Shown here one piece after another: positions 1 through 6,150 of a stretch of 35,952 nucleotides of DNA (the stretch's first letter is position 1; each line of letters opens with the position of its first letter). This DNA is from an uncultured Lysobacterales bacterium (GTDB taxonomy: Bacteria > Pseudomonadota > Gammaproteobacteria > Xanthomonadales > SZUA-36): NCBI GenBank assembly GCA_937927755.1, contig CALBDB010000046.1, positions 1 to 35,952 on the forward strand. Direction: 5' to 3'. The notes under the pieces are model-generated. The model did no database searches, was not told the origin of the DNA, and saw nothing but the letters and a program-made list of their open reading frames with translations. The translations under genes and the position numbers were made by a program.

Positions 1-727
1 AGCCGCCGCGCAGGATCTCCTCGGAGGCGAACACGAAGTCGAAGTAGAGGTTGCCGCCTTGGGCCTGGAACTGGAATTCCAGGGCCGTGGTATCCATCGT
101 CGTCATGCCGAATTCCGCGTCCAGGTCGGGGTCGCCAGTCATGGAGGCGAATCCCGTATCCCAATCGGCCGTATTCGGCCCGGCCGCGTAATTGGCGTCG
201 CCGCTGGTGAGGATGATGCCGGAATTGACCTCGGTAATGGCCCTCTGCCCGTCACTGGCATCACGTTCTTCGACGATGCCCGTTACATTTCCGTTTTCAT
301 CACGAACGATACGCCCATAACCTGTCGGGTTATCCACCCGCATCGTCAGAACCTTCAGGCCGTCTGCGGGCGCATTGAGCAGTTCCTTTAAAACACCGGC
401 CTCCAGCAACGGGGTATCACCATACAACACCAACACATCCGCTTCCCCAGGAATAGCAGGTATGGCCTGCTGCACCGCGTGACCCGTACCAAGCTGCTCC
501 GCCTGTGCCGCCCAGGTTACATCAAAGGACGCGCAGGCCTGCTGCACTTCGGGTGCATCGGGGTTGAATACCACGTGGATTCCGGCCGGCTCCAGTTGCA
601 TGGCGGTGTCCAAAACGTGAATAATCATCGCACAGCCACCGACAGTTTGTAATACTTTGGGCACGCATGATTTCATGCGGGTTCCCGCGCCGGCAGCAAG
701 TATTATTATATGAAGGGGTTTATGCAT
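1..727 (-). CDS. glmU: GlmU N-terminal uridylyltransferase domain running into a choice-of-anchor L-like sequence (partial; probable chimera)
   Basis: The frame starts at ATG 727 and is still open at the left edge. Residues 1-170 look like the pyrophosphorylase domain of GlmU, which makes UDP-GlcNAc for peptidoglycan and LPS. The nucleotide-binding motif LAAGAGTRMKSCVPKVL is at residues 10-26, followed by QLGTGHA, LYGDTPLL, NPTGYGRI and EVNSGI. Around residue 170 (bases about 206-223) the homology stops. GlmU should continue towards the NxQGEYYLTD region, but instead the frame reads GIILTSGDANYAAGPN, then TGDPDLDAEFG and YFDFVFASEE. These are hallmarks of the choice-of-anchor L domain of secreted, surface-anchored proteins. 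Bases 1-210 also look more GC-rich than the neighbouring sequence. A secreted domain fused inside a cytosolic enzyme makes little sense, so an assembly join is the most likely explanation. No strong ribosome binding site precedes the ATG. Confidence 0.8.
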   Translation of the reverse strand, partial: MHKPLHIIILAAGAGTRMKSCVPKVLQTVGGCAMIIHVLDTAMQLEPAGIHVVFNPDAPEVQQACASFDVTWAAQAEQLGTGHAVQQAIPAIPGEADVLVLYGDTPLLEAGVLKELLNAPADGLKVLTMRVDNPTGYGRIVRDENGNVTGIVEERDASDGQRAITEVNSGIILTSGDANYAAGPNTADWDTGFASMTGDPDLDAEFGMTTMDTTALEFQFQAQGGNLYFDFVFASEEILRGG

Positions 728-872
728 AATGTTCTGCTATTGGTACGACCGGTGATTATACCGGTAACACCATACAGGCTCTATGCCAGCAAGCGGGCGG
801 AAATATGTCCTCCCGGGGGCGGGTTCCGGCCCCAAAACCAGGTAATAAGAAACCAGGCTCAAAGGATTTAAT

Positions 873-2846
873 ATGCGCTCACTGTTAACCGGTCTATTTG
901 TATTGCTGCTTGCCGGCATTACCCTGGCTGATGAAGTACAACGCAGAACGGCCAATGACGGCCAACTGGTGATGGAGGATATACCCCCGATCCCGGATGA
1001 ACTTCCACCGGTCCTGAACCGTTACCAGGAAATAAACACGGCCCGCTTTGCTGGCTGGTCAAGCGACAGTAAGAGCATATTTATAAAGACTCAGCCCGGA
1101 AATGTCACCCAGTTGCACCGGGTATCCAAGCCAGGCGGCGCACGATCCCAGATAACCTTCGGCAAGGAACCGGTGGGTGAAGTCGTTTCCCAGCCCAACG
1201 GCAGGCTGCTGGCCCTTACACGTGACCGGGGCGGCGATGAATTCGACCAGGTATACATACTCGATCCTGACAATGGGCTGATCCGCAAACTGACCAGCGG
1301 CAACGCCCTGAATAACCGCCTGGCCTGGGACAGGATGGGCCAGAACCTGGCTTACCGCTCCACGCGAAGAAACGGCCGTTCGAGCGATATCTGGGTACAG
1401 AATATCAATTCATCCGAACCGGCCAGAATGCTGCTCGAAACGGATGACGGCACACTTTGGAAACCGATAGATTTTTCCCGCAACGGGAAAATGTTGCTGG
1501 TACAGCAGTTTCTGAGCGTGATCGATTCAAGAATTTATGTAAAAGAATTGCCCGACGGTGAATTGCGATTGCTGGCCGGCGACGCTGAAAACCCCTCGAG
1601 CAATATCGCCATCGGATTTGATGCTTTTGACAACAAGGTGCTGTTTGTCACCAACCAACGCAAAGGGGCGGCTGAACTGGCCAAGTTAAGCCTGGACGAA
1701 GATCCGTACATGACTTTTATGTCCAGCGCCAACAACTGGGATATAACACAGTTCGTAATGAGTCCAGACCGCAAGCGCGGCGCTTTTGTGTCCAATGAGG
1801 CTGGTATCAGCAAGTTGTACCTGTTTGATCCGGGCCGTATGCAATTCAAGATTGAAAGAAAGATACCGCTGGGCCTGATTACGGGCCTGGTATTCAGTCC
1901 GGATAGCAAAAAGCTGGGGATGACGCTGAACTCCGCCCGCAGCCCCAACGATGCATTTGTTCTTACGCTCGGGCGCAAACCCACGTGGGGAAGAAGACTT
2001 ACGCGCTGGACCAACAGCGAGGTTGGCGGCCTGGATACATCGAAGTTTTCCGAGCCAATCCCGATCCGATACTCTTCCCCGCTTGAAGGAAGTGAAGAAT
2101 CACTACCCACGCCTGCTTTTGTCTACCTGCCACCTGGCCGAGGCCCGTTCCCGGTCATCATCCACGCCCATGGCGGCCCCGAAAGCCAGTTCCGGCCAGG
2201 CTTTAATCCTGGTTTTCAAATGTGGATCGACCAGCTTGGCGTGGCAATCATCGCACCAAACATCCGCGGATCACTCGGCTATGGTGCGAAGTACATAACG
2301 TTGGATGACGGCTTTAACCGCGAAGCTGCCGTCAGGGACATAGGCGCATTGCTGGACTGGATTGAGTTGCAACCACAACTCGACAAGGATCGCGTCGCCA
2401 TTGTTGGCGCCAGTTATGGCGGCTATATCGCCCTGGCATCAGCAGTTCACTACAGCGACCGCTTGCGGGCGGCCGTGGATCAGTTCGGCATCAGCAATTT
2501 TGTGACCTTCCTGGAAAATACCCAGGATTACCGGCGGGAATTACGCCGGATTGAATACGGCGATGAACGAGACCCCGAAATGCGCGCCTTCCTGCAAAGC
2601 ATCAGCCCTTTGAACAACGTGGATAAAATAAAAATTCCACTCTTTGTCCAGCAGGGCCGCAACGATCCGATCGTACCGGAGTCGGAATCCGAACAACTGG
2701 TTAAAGCCCTGCGCGAGCAAGGCCAGACAGTTTGGTATATGAACGCCCTGAACGAGGGCCATAACTTTGACAAGAAAGAAAACCGTGACCTGAATCAACA
2801 GGCCACGTTTTTATTTTTACAGAAATACCTGCTGGGTGAGGACTGA
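873..2846 (+). CDS. Secreted S9 family (prolyl oligopeptidase-type) serine peptidase
   Basis: This 657-residue protein has a signal peptide (residues 1-19, hydrophobic core LLTGLFVLLLAGITLA), which places it in the periplasm or outside. The N-terminal two thirds has the repeating beta-propeller pattern of S9 peptidases. The C-terminal third is an alpha/beta hydrolase: HGGPE at 433-437 (oxyanion region), the nucleophile elbow GASYGGY with Ser514, then Asp598 (GRNDPIV) and His630 (NEGHNF), which give a complete catalytic triad. Length and order fit the acylaminoacyl-peptidase/DPP-IV-like branch that trims oligopeptides. The start is ATG 873, preceded by AAAGGA about 7 bases upstream. It is divergent from the GlmU-like frame and convergent with the next gene (22-base gap). 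Substrate specificity cannot be read from sequence. Confidence 0.93.
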   Translation: MRSLLTGLFVLLLAGITLADEVQRRTANDGQLVMEDIPPIPDELPPVLNRYQEINTARFAGWSSDSKSIFIKTQPGNVTQLHRVSKPGGARSQITFGKEPVGEVVSQPNGRLLALTRDRGGDEFDQVYILDPDNGLIRKLTSGNALNNRLAWDRMGQNLAYRSTRRNGRSSDIWVQNINSSEPARMLLETDDGTLWKPIDFSRNGKMLLVQQFLSVIDSRIYVKELPDGELRLLAGDAENPSSNIAIGFDAFDNKVLFVTNQRKGAAELAKLSLDEDPYMTFMSSANNWDITQFVMSPDRKRGAFVSNEAGISKLYLFDPGRMQFKIERKIPLGLITGLVFSPDSKKLGMTLNSARSPNDAFVLTLGRKPTWGRRLTRWTNSEVGGLDTSKFSEPIPIRYSSPLEGSEESLPTPAFVYLPPGRGPFPVIIHAHGGPESQFRPGFNPGFQMWIDQLGVAIIAPNIRGSLGYGAKYITLDDGFNREAAVRDIGALLDWIELQPQLDKDRVAIVGASYGGYIALASAVHYSDRLRAAVDQFGISNFVTFLENTQDYRRELRRIEYGDERDPEMRAFLQSISPLNNVDKIKIPLFVQQGRNDPIVPESESEQLVKALREQGQTVWYMNALNEGHNFDKKENRDLNQQATFLFLQKYLLGED

Positions 2847-2868
2847 GTCCTTTCCCGGCAGCGTGTCC

Positions 2869-3273
2869 CTACTTTTCGGCTTGTGCGGCCTTGTAAGCAC
2901 GTAAAGCATCGTTGAACATGGCGGCAACACGGGTTTCCATTTCCACGGAATAATCATAGGCCTTGTAAATGGCCTCAATATTTCCCTGGCTCAGATCGGT
3001 CCTGTCTTTAAGGCCTTTCAGCTTGTCCTCTGTCTCGACACCCATGCAGGTGCGATACGCAACAAGTTCACCCTGAAATTGCTTGGTGTTCTTCTGGGCT
3101 TTCAACAGGTCTTCCTTTACCGCACCTTCCGGTATCGGTGGCGGTGCATTGGGCAGATCGCACTGCTGAGCTTCCAGTGGAAGTACTACCCTGCTGCCAT
3201 CATCCATAACTTCCTGGGCCATCGCTGCCATTGAAACCATCAGCACCAGTCCCGCAAATACTACTTTTTTCAT
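2869..3273 (-). CDS. Small secreted protein of unknown function
   Basis: I do not recognise a named family. I chose ATG 3273 (MKKVVFAGL...) because an AGGTGA ribosome binding site sits 6 bases upstream and the first residues form a clear signal peptide ending near AMA-QEV; an upstream in-frame start at 3324 would bury it. The 134-residue product is probably periplasmic. After the signal it has a proline-rich stretch (CDLPNAPPPIPEG, residues about 38-50), then a mostly helical, charged C-terminal part ending in AYKAAQAEK. Two cysteines (in QQCDLP and RTCMG) could form a disulphide. It is convergent with the S9 peptidase gene and separated from the upstream GNAT gene by about 200 bases, so it is probably a separate transcription unit. 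Confidence 0.7.
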   Translation of the reverse strand: MKKVVFAGLVLMVSMAAMAQEVMDDGSRVVLPLEAQQCDLPNAPPPIPEGAVKEDLLKAQKNTKQFQGELVAYRTCMGVETEDKLKGLKDRTDLSQGNIEAIYKAYDYSVEMETRVAAMFNDALRAYKAAQAEK

Positions 3274-3471
3274 AATTTCACCTGCTTTGAATTCAAGGTT
3301 TGAACGGTACCGTGCTTGGTTCACAGCTTCCGCAATTCACTCCCCTTTACAATATTCAGTCATTTTTGCCTGATCGCGTATGATATAGCGCATCAGTGTT
3401 GGTTTTCCATCACCTTTTGCAGGAAATTGCCCATGCGCACCTCCCTTTTGCAAAACGGGACAAACGGCCAT

Positions 3472-4125
3472 TTAAGCCGGGCTTCCCGCCAGGGCGATTG
3501 GCGCCCCGAGGCAGTCGAACGCCTGCATGGCCATACCCGCGGCCGGGCTTGAAGGATAATCGGCGGCGAAAAGACTCCAGACCATCAGGTCACAGGCTTT
3601 GTTCTCGGTGTCCCTTACCCGCTTCATCAATGTGGCCTCGTGCGTGAAACCCAGTTTCGCCGGGATGGATGCGCTTGCAATGTTGTCCGGCGAACACATG
3701 ATCTCGACCCGCTCCACCTTTTCAATCTCGAATGCCACGCGGATCATCGCGCAACTGGCCTCACTGGCAATGCCTCTGCCAACAGCATCCTTGTCGGTCC
3801 AGTAACCTATTTCAAGACCGCCGGGGCCAACCCGGGGAATCAGCATGTTTTCGCCAAGCAAAGTTTCGCCCGTCGCGTCAAAAACCGCGTAACGGTATAC
3901 CTGGTCAAGGTCGAAGGCGGCGCGGTGACCCCTCAGCCACTGGGTTGTCTGGTAGAGGTTCCGTGGTTCGTCTTTCATGAAAGGTATCGATGGCCGCAGA
4001 TGACTGTCGTTGGCATCCAGTGCGGCCCTTAAGCGCGGCGCATCGTCGGGCGACCAGCACCTGAGCAGCAGGCGCCCGGTCAAAATCCGGTAAGCCGCTT
4101 TTTTTTGTTTGCTCATGTCTGTCAT
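3472..4125 (-). CDS. GNAT family N-acetyltransferase (RimJ/RimL-like)
   Basis: The 217-residue protein begins with the RLLLRCWSPDDAPRL strand-helix typical of the RimJ/RimL branch of GNAT enzymes. It continues with EIGYWTDKDAVGRGIASEA, the acetyl-CoA pyrophosphate-binding loop (Q/RxxGxG/A type, here GRGIAS), and a late NIASASIPAKLGF segment that matches the family's N-x-x-S-x-x-(V/I)-x-x-K-L-G-F motif. Such enzymes acetylate protein N-termini, amino sugars or antibiotics using acetyl-CoA; the substrate here is unknown. A TTG one codon upstream (4128) is possible, but ATG 4125 follows a GGGGA at normal spacing. The upstream methyltransferase-like gene ends only 10 bases away, so this is the last gene of the long minus-strand run. 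Confidence 0.85.
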   Translation of the reverse strand: MTDMSKQKKAAYRILTGRLLLRCWSPDDAPRLRAALDANDSHLRPSIPFMKDEPRNLYQTTQWLRGHRAAFDLDQVYRYAVFDATGETLLGENMLIPRVGPGGLEIGYWTDKDAVGRGIASEASCAMIRVAFEIEKVERVEIMCSPDNIASASIPAKLGFTHEATLMKRVRDTENKACDLMVWSLFAADYPSSPAAGMAMQAFDCLGAPIALAGSPA

Positions 4126-4135
4126 CAAATCCCCG

Positions 4136-4588
4136 TCAAATCCACCGTCTCACTTTCGACTTGTAATCCAGGTAGGGCTGGCCAAACACCGACTCCATGA
4201 AGCGCTCTTCGGCCAGTACAAAGTTATTTCGAATAATCAACACGAATACCGGTACGGGCAGCACGGCGCCAACACTCCCCATTAGAATGGCCACACCGGC
4301 CAGCATCAGGAACATCCCCATGTACATCGGGTTTCGAGTAACGCGGAAAAAGCCACCTGTCACCAGTACCGTGGCTTCACTGAATGGTTCAAGGCCGGTG
4401 TCCGCCACCTTGAACATCCCCGCAGAAACCGCAGCCACGGTAATCCCGCAAAACACCAGGATGATCCCACTGTACACCGCCGGTTCAACAATGTACTGGT
4501 AAACCGGAACATAACGGTGGCACAGCCACATCAGCACCAGTGTCCCGAGAAGGTAAACAGGCGGGATGATTTTTCGCTTTTTTTCCAT
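4136..4588 (-). CDS. Isoprenylcysteine carboxyl methyltransferase-like (ICMT/PEMT) membrane protein
   Basis: This is a 150-residue membrane protein with about four hydrophobic helices. Family hallmarks are in the C-terminal half: GGFFRVTRNPMYMGMF (SAM-binding, R-N-P-x-Y-x-G) and the terminal EERFMESVFGQPYLDYKSKVRRWI-like block (E-E-x12-Y-x-x-Y-x-x-x-V-x-R-W). Members use S-adenosylmethionine to methylate lipid or small-molecule substrates at the inner membrane; most bacterial ones, including this one, have no known substrate. ATG 4588 is chosen; a TTG at 4615 would add nine residues not expected in the family. It lies 44 bases after the four-helix protein gene and 10 bases before the GNAT gene, consistent with co-transcription. 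Confidence 0.8.
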   Translation of the reverse strand: MEKKRKIIPPVYLLGTLVLMWLCHRYVPVYQYIVEPAVYSGIILVFCGITVAAVSAGMFKVADTGLEPFSEATVLVTGGFFRVTRNPMYMGMFLMLAGVAILMGSVGAVLPVPVFVLIIRNNFVLAEERFMESVFGQPYLDYKSKVRRWI

Positions 4589-4632
4589 TGCTTGCTGCCT
4601 GGCCCGGAGAAACAAACCCTCGCTTTGTATAT

Positions 4633-5070
4633 TTAGCTCGTCCAGTTATTGGCCTTGGCTTTGGCCGCCAGCATCACCAGGTAAACCGCGATGACGATAA
4701 CCATGCCAGGCATTACCATACCGCCTGGGCCAAACACTTCAAAAGAATTGCTGATAAAAAATGCGTGGAACATCTGGACCGCGACACCTGCCAGTGAAAG
4801 CTGCAAAAACAACCCGGCCAGGTTTCTCTTCAACAGCAGTAACAAACAGCCCAGTACACCGCAATTGACCGCCACCGCGAAAGCCGCTGTCGCCCAGGCG
4901 GGTGTGCTTTCATAAAATTGGCGCTGCGCATCCGGTAACGCGGCCATCACTTCCGGGCTCATCGTGACCTGCATGAGATAGGCCACCACACCCAAAAGAT
5001 TCCACACCAATAGAACTGCCGCCACCACGATAAACCATTTGGGGGCTTTGTTTTCTGTTGTTTCGGACAT
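4633..5070 (-). CDS. Small four-helix integral membrane protein of unknown function
   Basis: ATG 5070 has a strong AGGAGA ribosome binding site six bases upstream, so I prefer it over the longer frame starting at 5289, which would overlap the ABM gene. The 145-residue protein has four predicted membrane helices: about 14-34 (WFIVVAAVLLVWNLLGVVAYL), 61-85, 88-108 and 117-140. Between helices 1 and 2 is the loop MSPEVMAALPDAQRQFYEST, and after helix 3 is SNSFEVFGPGGMVMPGMV. Similar proteins in Proteobacteria and Bacteroidetes are, from memory, labelled hypothetical or 'sugar transporter' without evidence. Its position downstream of a glycogen/maltodextrin operon may have reinforced such labels elsewhere. 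I assign no function. Confidence 0.8.
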   Translation of the reverse strand: MSETTENKAPKWFIVVAAVLLVWNLLGVVAYLMQVTMSPEVMAALPDAQRQFYESTPAWATAAFAVAVNCGVLGCLLLLLKRNLAGLFLQLSLAGVAVQMFHAFFISNSFEVFGPGGMVMPGMVIVIAVYLVMLAAKAKANNWTS

Positions 5071-5122
5071 GCTTCTCTCCTGCAGGTTGTCTTGTTCCTT
5101 TCTCAGTATAGGGGAAACTACT

Positions 5123-5398
5123 TCAACGGATGACTTCGCAAATCTCCACGCTAAACGACTTGTACCACTTGTCGCGGCCCCGTTTCTGCGCGTACCGGTG
5201 TTCCGGATCATTTTTCCAGTCGCGGATATGCTGTTTGGAGTCCCAGTACGAAATCGCGATTTCCTGGTCACCTTCGGTGACAGATACAAAATCCCGGCAG
5301 CCGTACTTGTCGAGGGCCAGGTCTTTCAGACTCTGTGCCGTGCTGAAATACTCGCTATCGAACTCCGCGATCGTTGCCTTGAATATCACTGCCAGCAT
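5123..5398 (-). CDS. ABM-fold (antibiotic biosynthesis monooxygenase-like) protein
   Basis: The 91-residue protein fits the dimeric alpha/beta-barrel ABM superfamily. It has an N-terminal strand MLAVIFKATI, a helix with YFSTAQSLKDLALDKYGC, a strand FVSVTEGDQEIAISYW, and the DSKQHIRDWKNDPEHRYAQKRG region typical of the subgroup, then a closing strand YKSFSVEICEV. Members include heme-degrading and quinone-modifying oxygenases, but most small family proteins have no proven reaction, and none of the known catalytic sets can be assigned here. ATG 5398 follows GGGAG at five bases; a GTG two codons upstream is a less likely start. The neighbouring genes on the same strand are 29 and 52 bases away. 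Confidence 0.8.
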   Translation of the reverse strand: MLAVIFKATIAEFDSEYFSTAQSLKDLALDKYGCRDFVSVTEGDQEIAISYWDSKQHIRDWKNDPEHRYAQKRGRDKWYKSFSVEICEVIR

Positions 5399-5427
5399 AT
5401 GCACTCCCTGTTTGTTTGGACACTATG

Positions 5428-6150
5428 CTATTCCGGTTTGGTTTGAACCTCGAACCAGGTGGCGAAACCAACGGCACGGCACGAACCGGATTCACCAAAA
5501 AGAGCGGTGCCCGTGTAATGTTTGCGCCCCTCGTGCCCGATTTCCCAACCGGTCACGACACATTTCTCGCCCGGTGCCACGCACCCCCGGATTTCTACGC
5601 TCAGTTCACCGAGGAGGATCGCACCGGTTTGCGGCTCGGAAAAGGAATAAGCTCCTGGACAATCAAGCACCGCCCACAGGAACTCCGGTGAGATATTGCC
5701 GCTTGAATCTGCCAGAGACTCATCCGGAATCCAGCTCGCCGCCACCATGTCCCTGCGGCCCTTACCCGGTTCGAGGGGCCCGGCGAAAACTCTCAGGCCA
5801 TCACCCTGGGCACGCTCAGGACCGCAGACAAAGCAACCCGGGTAAAAGTGCGATTCAAAGCCGCGGTAGCGCGCCGAAGCTGCGACAGCCGTGGCAAAAT
5901 CGGGTGGGTCCGGTATTTCGATGTCCAGGCTTGACGGGCTCCCGGTTGCCACCAGTTCATCACCATGGAACACCGCCACCCCGTTGCCTTCACGGCGCAC
6001 CTGCAACGGTACATCGAGCGGCGGTGGTATACGCAAGCGCACACTCGCCGTGCCTTCAAGAAACCCTGCCACCACACCGCAACAGTAGCCGCCGTTGCCG
6101 GAACCCGGCGGTCCGTGAAACCTCCCGCCTATGATCGTGGTTTCTGTCAT
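5428..6150 (-). CDS. Thioesterase-superfamily (hotdog-fold-like) protein
   Basis: The 240-residue protein begins with the segment HGPPGSGNGGYCCG (12-25), typical of a poorly characterised acyl-CoA thioesterase-like family. The N-terminal half (about 10-95) and C-terminal half (about 125-235) each look like a hotdog domain. They are joined by a CFVCGPER motif (106-113, cysteines 106 and 109), and the second half carries PEFLWAVLDCPGAYSF, the usual helix of the fold. Expected chemistry is hydrolysis of an acyl-CoA or related thioester in the cytoplasm; the substrate is unknown. Its ATG overlaps the glgX stop codon by four bases (ATGA), which implies translational coupling with glycogen debranching enzyme, although no metabolic link is obvious. 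Confidence 0.75.
   Translation of the reverse strand: MTETTIIGGRFHGPPGSGNGGYCCGVVAGFLEGTASVRLRIPPPLDVPLQVRREGNGVAVFHGDELVATGSPSSLDIEIPDPPDFATAVAASARYRGFESHFYPGCFVCGPERAQGDGLRVFAGPLEPGKGRRDMVAASWIPDESLADSSGNISPEFLWAVLDCPGAYSFSEPQTGAILLGELSVEIRGCVAPGEKCVVTGWEIGHEGRKHYTGTALFGESGSCRAVGFATWFEVQTKPE

Noticed and set aside
59-391. 110-residue plus-strand frame
   Set aside because: It is antisense to the GlmU-like frame; the minus-strand reading has clear family motifs.
1535-2110. 191-residue minus-strand frame
   Set aside because: It is antisense to the propeller region of the S9 peptidase.
5071-5289. N-terminal extension of the four-helix membrane protein
   Set aside because: It overlaps the ABM gene, is strongly basic and non-hydrophobic, and the internal ATG 5070 has the real ribosome binding site.
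5130-6134. 334-residue plus-strand frame
   Set aside because: It lies opposite the ABM and thioesterase genes, is rich in Pro/Arg/His with no domain, has no ribosome binding site, and is a shadow of those genes.
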